In this document: positions 51,901-59,653 of the stretch, one piece after another
Layout: each line of letters begins with the position of its first letter
Numbering within the stretch: the stretch's first letter is position 1
Assembly (NCBI RefSeq): GCF_004028635.1
Contig: NZ_RQJW01000003.1
Span: forward strand, 1,054,001-1,118,000
Length of the DNA stretch: 64,000 nt
From: Streptomyces cyaneus
GTDB lineage: Bacteria > Actinomycetota > Actinomycetes > Streptomycetales > Streptomycetaceae
Direction: 5' to 3'
Notes under the pieces: generated by a model
What the model saw: only the letters and a program-made list of their open reading frames with translations
Databases searched by the model: none
What the model was told of the DNA's origin: nothing
Translations under genes and position numbers: made by a program

Positions 51901-53308
51901 CCGCTGGGACGTCACCGACCCGGAGCATCCCGCGCTGCTCGAAACGCTGTCGGACGCGGGCCGCGCCGCCGTCTTCAGCCCGGACGGCCGGACCCTGGCG
52001 ACCATCGGCGACGACGGCAGCGCCGTGCTCTGGGACCTGACCGAACCCTCCCGGGCCCGCCGGGGCGCCGCGTTCCCCGCGCCCCAGGAGGGTGAGGCCG
52101 TCGCGATCCGCTTCTCACCGAACGGGGAGCGCGTCATGGTGCAGCACGGTGGCTCCGCCGGGGGCCATGCGACAGTGTGGAACCTCCGCCGACCGGGCCA
52201 CCCGCAACGCCTGGGCGACGAACTGCCCTCCGACTCCCCCTCCCTGGCCGTACGGGCGGACGGGCGTGTCCTCGTCACAGCGCGCGAGGACGGCCGGATC
52301 GACTGCTGGGACATCTCCTCGCCGGACGGTGCCGTCCGGATCTCCACCGTGCGTACGCGTATCAAGGGCGGGGTGACCGCCCTGGCGTTCCGCCCGGACG
52401 GCAGAGTGCTGGCGGTGGGCGGAGGCGGCGGCAGGGCCGAGCTGTGGGACGTCCGCGATGCGAGGCGGCCGGTACGGCGCGGCGAGACCCCCCAGACCAC
52501 GCTCGATCGGGTCACCACCCTGAGTTACACCCCCGACGGCAAGACGCTGCACCTCTCTGACAATGCCTATGTGGTGCGCTGGCGGACCGGCTCCACGGCG
52601 ATCCCCCTCACGATGGGCACCGTCTATCCACAGTTCGTCACGCGCGTGGCGTTCAGCCGACAGACCGACACCATGGCACGCGTGGCGCCCTACCAGCCGC
52701 TCTCCCAAGTGGTCCGGGAGCGCGGGAACTTGGTGGGAGCTGCCGTGCAACTGTGGCCGGTCGGCGACTCCGGTCCGATGCCGGGGAGCGGGGCCCGTGA
52801 ACTGCCGGGCCCGGGCAACGTCGGTTCGGCGGTGGAGTTCCACCCCGCGGGACGGATCCTCGCCGTCGGCAGTCCGTACGGCACGCTGACGCTGTGGGAG
52901 ATCGCAGGAGCCTACGAACCGCACCGCAGGCTGGGACTTCCGGTCAAAGGGCACAGTACGGCGATCTCCGCGATCGCCTTCTCGCCCGACGGAACCACCG
53001 CCGCCACCGGTGCGACCGACGGCACCATCGTGATCTGGTCGCCGGACCAGGACGGCCCCCTCAACCTCAGCGGCCAGGCGGCCACCGGCCACGAGGGAGC
53101 CGTTCTCACCATGGCCTTCTCCCCCGATTCCCGAACACTCGTCACCGATGGCGCGGATGGCGCGGTGCGGTTGTGGGACGTGGGCGCCATCGCGGACGCG
53201 CGCAGCGGGCCGACGGAACTGGCATGCGCTCTCGCCGGCGGAGGACTCGGCGAGGTGGAGTGGGCGTCCTTCGTTCCGTCGCTTCCCTACCAGGACACCT
53301 GCTCATGA
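48962..53308 (+). CDS. Trypsin-like protease / nSTAND NTPase / WD40-repeat protein
   Basis: The 1448-residue protein joins three parts. Residues about 20-210 are a trypsin-like protease with His50 (TCAH), Asp near 92 (DDIAVVLL) and Ser166 (GFSGGP). Residues about 235-620 are an nSTAND NTPase with HWFHGRD, Walker A GPSGSGKSS (about 260) and Walker B LLVFDQFEELL (about 329). A membrane segment lies at about 667-690. A WD40 region of at least ten blades (LWDTS, RWDVT, LWDLT, LWDVR, LWEIA, LWDVG) runs to the C terminus. STAND proteins are ligand-triggered switches; the WD40 part is the likely sensor and the protease the effector. This architecture fits a conflict or programmed-cell-death system, but the role is inferred. 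GTG at 48962 has GAGG upstream. Confidence 0.9.
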   Translation: MLTQPGGGQEARQSPGPADAAAVAQILAPDGAVAGAGFLAGDGLLLTCAHVLQGAGHGPGDAVRMRFPQAEDAPQAIGTVLAEQWRDPDGDDIAVVLLGETPPGLPVLAVGSAEGFAGQRVRSFGFPAQAPDDGRYGTGTVQGYLNADGRVLLQLDAANSLAQGFSGGPILDEESGLVIGMVTAITAPDRHQRGVNIAYVTPGETLRARCPALAAQDTCPYLDLKPFGKEHSHWFHGRDTARDKVLTELRRRRGVLLQGPSGSGKSSLVQAGVRPELPDGWLTCTARAGQDWAGGLEREGLPGVRADGLLTAVRRRLADEPDNVRLLLVFDQFEELLTTAGAGAELPAHSVDALRQLTEVIRSYESVVVLLVMRVDFYHRLHTLAPELLEAVKQGQIDLFSTLDAEELRAIVTKPAHSVGLRFEEGLPEAIVAEALAAGRRGAADGRAEVSLLPLLEKTLTLLWENRGDNRLTHEAYERIGGLGGSLNGSYERAFRELGPGRRPVAERILSALVRHDETGQTDDVRQARSVEDLRDLTEDSAFDEVLAVLARHRLVITHTPPGGRYKGRPTVELVHEYLIGTWDDLRAWVRRDGPFDAWLRRVESQQRTWEATQSNDDLLQRSDLNATLDWAAQKRALPPHVREFLRRSDDHHKERERRSRRFRRGAFTALSLMAVLLLIAAALAFAYAKREEQAKRDVEERELIATAEGLAAQAEQLRESDPRLALQVGMAADQLHSTAKVRASLVKTLGTTRLAATFSGEGVGFADDAGDRLLVQVAKAEAEGQLLDVHAVGGTRPGRLLRRQDIGAAVALSPDGKLLATVDEDMRVRVRAVGAQDAAEATVSPAFGTNELMTGAEFGADGRRLVLSHMDGTVTLWDTSRPSRPTAVGAPLRVRPKLDADAPSEWAAPPAVSPDGRLIAVAVDRAVTVWSAGAPRREVTRLRLPSLKSEAFSDPYAISQVSFSPDGRTIAAAAVGGVVRWDVTDPEHPALLETLSDAGRAAVFSPDGRTLATIGDDGSAVLWDLTEPSRARRGAAFPAPQEGEAVAIRFSPNGERVMVQHGGSAGGHATVWNLRRPGHPQRLGDELPSDSPSLAVRADGRVLVTAREDGRIDCWDISSPDGAVRISTVRTRIKGGVTALAFRPDGRVLAVGGGGGRAELWDVRDARRPVRRGETPQTTLDRVTTLSYTPDGKTLHLSDNAYVVRWRTGSTAIPLTMGTVYPQFVTRVAFSRQTDTMARVAPYQPLSQVVRERGNLVGAAVQLWPVGDSGPMPGSGARELPGPGNVGSAVEFHPAGRILAVGSPYGTLTLWEIAGAYEPHRRLGLPVKGHSTAISAIAFSPDGTTAATGATDGTIVIWSPDQDGPLNLSGQAATGHEGAVLTMAFSPDSRTLVTDGADGAVRLWDVGAIADARSGPTELACALAGGGLGEVEWASFVPSLPYQDTCS

Positions 53309-53330
53309 GCCGGCTCTCGTGGTGACAGAA

Positions 53331-53367
53331 CGCGGCCACCGCTCCGTACTGCTGGGCGGTGGCCGCG
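53331..53367. terminator. Perfect 12-bp hairpin between convergent genes
   Basis: CGCGGCCACCGC (53331-53342) pairs with GCGGTGGCCGCG (53356-53367) around a 13-nt loop. It lies 22 bp after the large gene's stop and 19 bp before the stop of the convergent symporter gene. No U-run follows, as usual in Streptomyces. It probably terminates both transcripts. Confidence 0.82.
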
Positions 53368-53386
53368 ATCCTGTCGGCAGTGACCG

Positions 53387-54820
53387 TCAACCGGCCTCGG
53401 CGGCCGTCTCCTTGGTGGTCGGGACCGGTACGGCGACGGACTCCTCGGACTCCGTCGTCCCGGGCTTCTTCAGCCCCGTCTTCTCCGCCTTCTCCGCCTT
53501 CTCCGACTCGTCGTCGTCCAGGTCGACCACGATCTCGCCGTCCAGGACCTTCTTCGCCCGCTCCTTGTCCAGGGCGCCCTCCCAGCGGGAGACCGCGAAG
53601 ACGGCGACGCAGTTGCCGAGCAGGTTGGTGACGACGCGCATCGAGTCCATGATGCGGTCCACGCCCAGGAGCAGAGCGACGGCTCCGGCCGGGATGGCGC
53701 CCAGCGAGGACGCGGTCGCGGACAGGGCGAGGAACGCCGAGCCGGGGATGCCCGCCATGCCCTTGCTGGTCAGCATCAGCACCAGGACCACGGTGATCTG
53801 CTGGCTGAAGCTGAGGTCGACGCCCACGGCCTGGGCGATGAACAGCGTGCCGATGGACAGGTACAGGGAGGCGCCGTCGAGGTTGAAGGAGTAGCCCGTC
53901 GGCAGCACCAGGCCCACGGAGTCGTCGCGGGCGCCGGCCTTGCGCAGCTTCTGCATCACGCGCGGCAGGACCGACTCGGTGGACGCGGTGCCGAGCGCGA
54001 GGAGCATCTCCTCACGGATGTAGCGCAGGAACTTCCAGAGGCTGAGCCCGGTGACCACCTTCAGGGCGACGGCGAGGAGCGCGATGAAGAGCGCCGCGGC
54101 CGCGTAGCACAGGATGATCAGCTTGCCGTAGGTCTCGATCACGCCCAGGCCGTAGTTGCCGATCAGGACGGCCATCGCACCGAACACCGCGATCGGCGCC
54201 AGTCGCATCACGAAGCCGACGATCGCGAAGATGATCTCCTGGGCCTGCTCGATGGCGGGCAGTACCTTCGGCACCTTGGTGTGGCCGAGGTGCAGCAGCG
54301 CGGCGCCCACCAGGCAGGCCAGGATGAGCACCTGGAGCAGGGAGTTCTCGGCGAAGGCCCCGATGAACGAGGTGGGAATCGCGTTGAGCACGAACTCGGT
54401 CGTCGACGGCAGGTGTCCGCCGCCCGTCTTCGCGTCGACCGCCGAGGTGTCGAGCGTGGACGGGTCGACGTTCATACCGGACCCGGGCTGGACCACGTTG
54501 GCGGCGAGGAGCCCGATAAGCAGCGCGAGCGTGCTCGCGACCTCGAACCAGATCAGGGCCTTGAGCCCGATCCGGCCGAACGCCTTCAGGTCGCCGGCCT
54601 TGGCGATGCCGACGACGACCACGCAGAACACGAGCGGCGAGATGATCGTCTTGATGAGCCGGATGAAACCGTCGCCGAGCGGCTGCAGGTCCGCGGCGAA
54701 GCCGGGCCACAGCTTCCCGACGACGATTCCGAGCACGAGCGCGCAGGCGACCTGCGCGAAGAGAGAGGTACGCAGCATGCGTGCGACGCGTCGCGGCAGG
54801 GACGGTACGGACGGCGGCAC
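53387..54820 (-). CDS. Dicarboxylate/glutamate:cation symporter (DctA/GltP family)
   Basis: The 477-residue protein has the family fold with eight membrane segments. Landmarks are LIKTIISPLVFCVVVVGIA, the Ser-rich hairpin LGTASTESVLPRVMQKL, VLPTGYSFNLDGASLY and MLTSKGMAGIPGSAFLAL. It imports C4-dicarboxylates or acidic amino acids with protons or sodium. The C-terminal tail of about 60 residues is charged (DLDDDESEKAEKAEKT). GTG at 54820 is chosen because AAGGAG lies 5 nt upstream. Confidence 0.93.
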   Translation of the reverse strand: MPPSVPSLPRRVARMLRTSLFAQVACALVLGIVVGKLWPGFAADLQPLGDGFIRLIKTIISPLVFCVVVVGIAKAGDLKAFGRIGLKALIWFEVASTLALLIGLLAANVVQPGSGMNVDPSTLDTSAVDAKTGGGHLPSTTEFVLNAIPTSFIGAFAENSLLQVLILACLVGAALLHLGHTKVPKVLPAIEQAQEIIFAIVGFVMRLAPIAVFGAMAVLIGNYGLGVIETYGKLIILCYAAAALFIALLAVALKVVTGLSLWKFLRYIREEMLLALGTASTESVLPRVMQKLRKAGARDDSVGLVLPTGYSFNLDGASLYLSIGTLFIAQAVGVDLSFSQQITVVLVLMLTSKGMAGIPGSAFLALSATASSLGAIPAGAVALLLGVDRIMDSMRVVTNLLGNCVAVFAVSRWEGALDKERAKKVLDGEIVVDLDDDESEKAEKAEKTGLKKPGTTESEESVAVPVPTTKETAAEAG

Positions 54821-54995
54821 GGGCACTCCTTGGGGACGGCGGCACACAGAAGCCCCCAGGGACGGTTGGGACTTCTGCCATACGGAAAGCGGATTCCGTG
54901 CCGATCACTTTGAGGGTCATGTTGTCCTGACACAAGACCCCCGTGTTGCATCCGTGTAAATCGCGCCCCGAGTGACGCACCGCACACCATCCGTC

Positions 54996-56672
54996 TCAGC
55001 AGCCCCTGCGATCCTCCGTGAGCACTCCCTGGACACTGGTGAGCAGCCGGTCGTAGCAGCCGCCCGAGCCGTACAGCCGATAGCGCTCGCTCGTCGTACC
55101 GACCGCCCGCCGCTGATCGCGTGGCACGTTCAACGTCCATGAGGCATCGCCCTCGACGGTGTCGTCGAGCCGCGACCACACGGTCCGCCGCCCGTCCTGG
55201 GCCGTCACGGCCGTGGCACGGTCACCGAGGGTCAGCACGGTGCGCAGCCGGTCGCCCGCGCCGATCGTGACCGAGCCGTCCATCGTGTACGTCCGCTGCG
55301 TACGGGTCGTTCGGGCCGGTCCGCGTCCGTCGACGGTGACCGACTGGGTGTCCGTCCATGTGGCGTCGAGGGCGTCGACGTTCTCGCCGTCGGTCCAGCG
55401 GTGCGCGGACTTGTTCGTGAGCGACCGGCTCACTGTGGTCGTCACCCGGCCGTGCGAGGTGTCGACGTATCCGGAGACGGTCAGCCGGTGACCGCCCTCG
55501 GTGTCCACCCGGTGCTCCGAACCGGGCGTGTAGGTCGAGGAGTTGGCGAGGTCGTCGGCCTGGTGCGCGGTGAGCTTCCCGGTGACGTGGGCGCTCTTCG
55601 CGTCCTGCCACACGAGGACGTTCACGGGCGCGCTCCAGCCGCTCTGCCCCTCGGGGACGCCGATGACGGAGACCTCGACGCGGTGCGGGCGGCCGTCGTT
55701 GAGGATGCCGGCGAACGGTGTCAGGTCGTACTCGATCGGTTTGACGTCGAAGGCGCGCGGCCCCGGAACGACGTACCAGAGGAAGGGGTTGGACCAGCCG
55801 CCGGTCCAGACGTGCGGGAACGGCGCGGCGATTCCGGCGAGTTGACCGTCGACCTTGATCTGCACCTCACGGTAGGGGCCGTCGGCGGCCTTGCAGGAGT
55901 AGGGCGCCGCGTCGGGCACCGACAGATACCAGAACTCCTCGCAGCCCCCGCCGGAGCCGGTGGCGTACACCTCGGCGACGATGCGTCGGCTGTTGCGCGG
56001 GGTGGTGAGCGCGCCGTCCTGGAGGGTGAGGACGCGGTCGGGAGCGGTGGCAGGGCGGCCGGCGTAGAACGTCAGCGTCACCTTGACGTCGATGATGCCG
56101 GTGTACGTGTCGTCGACGACGTTCCCGATCAGCATCTCGACGTCCTGGCTGCCGCGGAAGGTGTCGCTGTAGCGGGTGACGTCCTTCTCGACGGACCACT
56201 CGATGCCGTCCGGTGACGGCTCGGGAGTCGAGGTACGGAAGATCTCGACCCCGCCGACGTGCAGATAGCCGAGCCGGTCGTACTGGCGCCCCTTGACCTT
56301 GCCGTCCATCCGCAGCACGACCTTGCTCCAGCGGTCGCCGCAGCCTTGGGGCGGGGTGAAGGTGCCCTTGTAGGGGGTGAAGTCGCGGAACTGCGCCTCG
56401 GCGACGGTGACTTGGCAGGACTTGCCGGAGGGCTTGGTGAGGGGTGGGCTGGCGGTGATCGGGTCGTGCCAGTCGGTGCCGAACTCGGCGGGGACGTCGG
56501 CGGGTTGGGGCTCGGCCGCACGGGCCGTCACAGTTTCCGCTGTGGTGCCGGCCGCGGTTTCCGCCGCGATCTCGGCCGCGGATTCCGCCGCGGGGGCGGG
56601 GCTCGCTCCGAGGAGGGTGCTCGCCAGGAGGGTCGCCCCTGCGAACATGGACATGACGATCCGTCTCTTCAT
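54996..56672 (-). CDS. Secreted peptide-N-glycosidase A-like protein
   Basis: The 558-residue protein has a signal peptide (MKRRIVMSMFAGATLLASTL, cut near PAPAAES) and an Ala/Glu/Thr-rich spacer. The rest matches the peptide-N4-asparagine amidase A family: PSGKSCQVTVAEAQFRDFTP, RLGYLHVGGVEIFRTSTPEP, EVYATGSGGGCEEFWYLSVP and YDLTPFAGILNDGRPH. Eukaryotic members release N-glycans from proteins; bacterial ones are less studied. A C-terminal CYDRL and RRGC suggest a disulfide. The L,D-transpeptidase gene lies 61 bp upstream on the same strand. Confidence 0.85.
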   Translation of the reverse strand: MKRRIVMSMFAGATLLASTLLGASPAPAAESAAEIAAETAAGTTAETVTARAAEPQPADVPAEFGTDWHDPITASPPLTKPSGKSCQVTVAEAQFRDFTPYKGTFTPPQGCGDRWSKVVLRMDGKVKGRQYDRLGYLHVGGVEIFRTSTPEPSPDGIEWSVEKDVTRYSDTFRGSQDVEMLIGNVVDDTYTGIIDVKVTLTFYAGRPATAPDRVLTLQDGALTTPRNSRRIVAEVYATGSGGGCEEFWYLSVPDAAPYSCKAADGPYREVQIKVDGQLAGIAAPFPHVWTGGWSNPFLWYVVPGPRAFDVKPIEYDLTPFAGILNDGRPHRVEVSVIGVPEGQSGWSAPVNVLVWQDAKSAHVTGKLTAHQADDLANSSTYTPGSEHRVDTEGGHRLTVSGYVDTSHGRVTTTVSRSLTNKSAHRWTDGENVDALDATWTDTQSVTVDGRGPARTTRTQRTYTMDGSVTIGAGDRLRTVLTLGDRATAVTAQDGRRTVWSRLDDTVEGDASWTLNVPRDQRRAVGTTSERYRLYGSGGCYDRLLTSVQGVLTEDRRGC

Positions 56673-56733
56673 GGCCGGTGTTCTACGGGGAGTTGGGCAT
56701 CCCTCGCAATGACGCCTCTTCAGGCCTCCCCCA

Positions 56734-57465
56734 TCAGTGCGAGCTCTTCAGGTCCGCCCTGTCCCCCATCACCACCACAGGATGCCGGTCCGGATCGAGC
56801 GTGCGCAGCAGGTACTCCATCGCCGATTCGGACAGACTGACACAGGCCGACGTACCGCTGCCGTGGTCCATGTGCAACCAGATGCCACCGCCTTTGTGCT
56901 CACCCTCGGGACGGGTGGGGTCGTTGGGCGGGGTGCCCTTGACGCGGTTGTAGTCGATGGCGATGACGTAGTCGAAGTCGTGCCAGTACGACTTCCCCCA
57001 CCAGCGCGGCGCCGCGAAGGCCGTGGACCGCGTGTACGGCAGCCTGGCTCCGGGGTCCTTCAGTACGCCACCCGCGTCGCTGAGCGTGAACACGCCGACG
57101 GGGCTGCGGTTGTCGCCCTCGTGGTGGTCGGTGGTCCAGCCCTTCTTGCCGTTGTGCGCGGGCCAGCTGCGGGTGCGGTCCCAGGTGGAGCCGTGCTTGG
57201 TGTAGAGCACGACCGTGGAGTTCGGGGAGTCCTTGCCCTCGCCGTAGACCGCCACGACCTGGCGGGAGTTGTCGGGGATGCGTCGCTGCCACCGATCGGC
57301 CACGTCCGGGATGCGCGTCGGATCGGAGGTCGTGGCCGGCCGGGTGGGTGCGGCCTGGCCGACGTCCCCGCCTCCACCCCCGCCCCCGCCGTGCTGCGCG
57401 CCGCCGCACGCGGTCAAGGTCGTCAAGGTCACCAGGAGGGATCCGAGGGCCGCTGTTGCGACCAT
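56734..57465 (-). CDS. L,D-transpeptidase-type (YkuD) lipoprotein
   Basis: The 243-residue protein has a signal with a likely lipobox TLTACGGAQ and a Gly-rich spacer. A YkuD-like domain ends HMDHGSGTSACVSLSESAM. The catalytic Cys is present, but the usual SHGCIR context is SACVS, with Ala for Gly and Ser for Arg. Active members cross-link peptidoglycan. DHHEGDNRSPVGVFTLSDAGG and DYVIAIDYNR are other family landmarks. ATG at 57465 is chosen because GGAG lies upstream and it starts just before the signal. Confidence 0.8.
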   Translation of the reverse strand: MVATAALGSLLVTLTTLTACGGAQHGGGGGGGGDVGQAAPTRPATTSDPTRIPDVADRWQRRIPDNSRQVVAVYGEGKDSPNSTVVLYTKHGSTWDRTRSWPAHNGKKGWTTDHHEGDNRSPVGVFTLSDAGGVLKDPGARLPYTRSTAFAAPRWWGKSYWHDFDYVIAIDYNRVKGTPPNDPTRPEGEHKGGGIWLHMDHGSGTSACVSLSESAMEYLLRTLDPDRHPVVVMGDRADLKSSH

Positions 57466-57799
57466 GGCATGCCGTACTCCACCGTTGCGCGCTCCGCCGT
57501 TCCACATCACTCCATGGTCGCACCGCGTTCGGGGCATCAGGCGGAGCGACAACCGGACGGCCACGTCCGACGACAACCGGGCGGCCAGCCAGATGAGCCG
57601 CCGCCGGACGGGCCTGATGGGCCGCCGGATGGACAGCCGGATCTGTGCGGCGGCGCGGAAAACCGTTTGCGTCCGGACACGCTGCGACGCGAACCTGTCA
57701 CGGTTTGCTGCCGCCGTGCGCGATCCGTTCCGCGCGCCGGTATCCGATCGCCTCCCCATCCCCATCCCATCCCCCACTGACACGAGCCACTGGGACGTC
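57466..57799. other. Divergent intergenic region with short direct repeat
   Basis: This 334-bp stretch separates the L,D-transpeptidase gene and the ABC exporter pair. It contains two near-identical copies of GACAACCGGxCGGCCA at about 57548 and 57572. Related CCGGA-containing words follow (GCCGGACGGGCC, GCCGCCGGATGG). These may bind a regulator. No gene or strong palindrome is seen. Confidence 0.4.
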
Positions 57800-59653
57800 A
57801 TGCAGATTCGAGACCTTCCGTATCCCGACCCAGGTGTGCCGGACGCACGCTCGGGTCCCCGATTCCTGTGGTGGCTCTTCAGGAACCAGCTGGGCGGACA
57901 GCTCAAGTCCCTGGCCTGGGGGCTGCTGCACTTCCTGTCCGTCTCCGCGCTGCCGTTCTGCGTCGGCGTCGCCATCCAGGCCGTCGTCGACCGCTCGGGG
58001 GCGCGACTCGCCCTCGCCGGCGGGCTCCTGGCACTGTGCAGCGCCGGAAACGCCATCGGCGACACCTTCCTGCACCGCACCGCCGTCACCAACTGGATCA
58101 CCGCGGCCGCCCGAGTCCAGCAGGTACTGGCCCGCAAGACCGCGCAGCTGGGCTCCGCGCTGACGCGGCGCGTCGCGGCCGGTGAGGTCGTGGCCGTCTC
58201 CACGGGTGACGTCGAGAAGATCGGCTGGTTCGTCGAGGCCTGGTCACGGTTCACGGCGGCGGCGGTCACCATCGTGGTGGTCTGTGTCGGCCTGGTCGTC
58301 TACCAGCCGGCGCTCGGTGTGATCGTCGCCGTGGGCCTGCCCGTCCTGGCGATCGCCGTACTGCCGCTGCTGCCCCGGGCGACCCGACGGGCCGACTTCC
58401 AGCGCGAAAAGGCCGGGCGCGCCACCGAGTTGGCCTCGGACACCGTCGCCGGTCTGCGCGTCCTGCGTGGCATCGGCGGCGAGGAACTCTTCCTCGACCG
58501 CTACCGTCGCGCGTCGCAGGACGTGCGCCACGCGGCCGTGCGCAGCGCCCGGATGTGGTCCCTGATCTCGGCGATCCAGGTGCTGCTGCCGGGGCTGCTG
58601 CTGATCGTGGTCATCTGGTACGGCGTCCACCTGGCCCGCGAAGGCCGGGTCACCGTCGGCGAACTGGTGGCCGTCTACAGCTCGATCATGATCCTCACCT
58701 ATCCGCTGCGGCACTTCGAAGAGATCGCGATGGCGTACTCCTTCTCACGTCCCTCCGCCCGGCGGGCCGCGCGGGTGCTGTCGCTGGAGCGGGTCACCGA
58801 CACCGAAGGGTCGCGCGACGGGTCCGACGTGCCCTCCGGGGACCTGTACGACCCGGCCACGGGACTGCTCGCCCCCACCGGCCGGTTCACCGCCGTGGTG
58901 TGCGGCGACCCGGACACTGCGGGGCGACTGGCCGAACGGCTGGGCGGACACGGCTCCGAGGAGGGCACGCCGGTGCTTCTGGGCGGCGTCCCGCTCGACG
59001 AGTTGCCGCTCGACTGCGCGCGTACGGCCGTCCTCGTGCAGGACAAGGACCCGGTGCTGCTCTCCGGCACGCTGCGCGAACTGCTCGACGTGCCGCGGTC
59101 GGGCGATGTCGGTCCCGAGGAGGCGCTGGCCGCCGCGCAGTGCGAGGACGTGCTGGCCGCACTGGTCCAGGGATCCCTCGACGCCGAGGACCCGATGGAC
59201 GCCCGCATCACCGAACGCGGCCGGTCCCTGTCCGGCGGCCAGCGCCAGCGCCTCGCGCTCGCCCGGTCGCTGATCACGGATGCCGAGGTGCTCGTCCTGG
59301 ACGAGCCGACCTCAGCCGTCGACTCGCACACCGAGGCACGGATCGCACAGGGCGTGCGGGACCTGCGGGCGGGGCGCACGACGGTGGTGTTCACCTCCTC
59401 ACCGCTGCTCCTGGACCGCGCCGACCGGGTCGTGCTCGTCCATGAGGGAGAGGTCGCGGCGGTCGGCGTGCACCGCGAGTTGCTGCACGGCGAACCGCGG
59501 TACCGGGCCGTGGTCACCAGGGAGACCGACGAAGAGGCCGCCCTGCACACCGCGTTGAACGAGGACGACGCGGTGGGCGAGGGCCCACGGTCAGGGTCGG
59601 CCGCCCTCAACCACGTACTGAAGGAACTGGAAGAGATCGAGGAGTCAGCATGA
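57800..59653 (+). CDS. ABC exporter subunit with degenerate Walker A
   Basis: The 617-residue protein has a six-segment ABC membrane domain and a C-terminal ATPase in which the P-loop is lost: VVCGDPDTAGRLAERL stands where GxxGxGKS should be. The signature LSGGQRQRLALARSL and Walker B VLVLDEPTSAVD are intact. The H-loop reads FTSSP, so the His is missing too. It cannot form a normal ATP site with its own Walker A, but can supply the signature to its partner. ATG at 57800 follows GGGACG. The stop overlaps the next start (ATGA). Confidence 0.9.
   Translation: MQIRDLPYPDPGVPDARSGPRFLWWLFRNQLGGQLKSLAWGLLHFLSVSALPFCVGVAIQAVVDRSGARLALAGGLLALCSAGNAIGDTFLHRTAVTNWITAAARVQQVLARKTAQLGSALTRRVAAGEVVAVSTGDVEKIGWFVEAWSRFTAAAVTIVVVCVGLVVYQPALGVIVAVGLPVLAIAVLPLLPRATRRADFQREKAGRATELASDTVAGLRVLRGIGGEELFLDRYRRASQDVRHAAVRSARMWSLISAIQVLLPGLLLIVVIWYGVHLAREGRVTVGELVAVYSSIMILTYPLRHFEEIAMAYSFSRPSARRAARVLSLERVTDTEGSRDGSDVPSGDLYDPATGLLAPTGRFTAVVCGDPDTAGRLAERLGGHGSEEGTPVLLGGVPLDELPLDCARTAVLVQDKDPVLLSGTLRELLDVPRSGDVGPEEALAAAQCEDVLAALVQGSLDAEDPMDARITERGRSLSGGQRQRLALARSLITDAEVLVLDEPTSAVDSHTEARIAQGVRDLRAGRTTVVFTSSPLLLDRADRVVLVHEGEVAAVGVHRELLHGEPRYRAVVTRETDEEAALHTALNEDDAVGEGPRSGSAALNHVLKELEEIEESA

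Noticed and set aside
49439..51928. An 829-codon open frame on the minus strand
   Set aside because: It is antisense to the trypsin-nSTAND gene, which has clear catalytic motifs; the antisense product has no recognisable motif.
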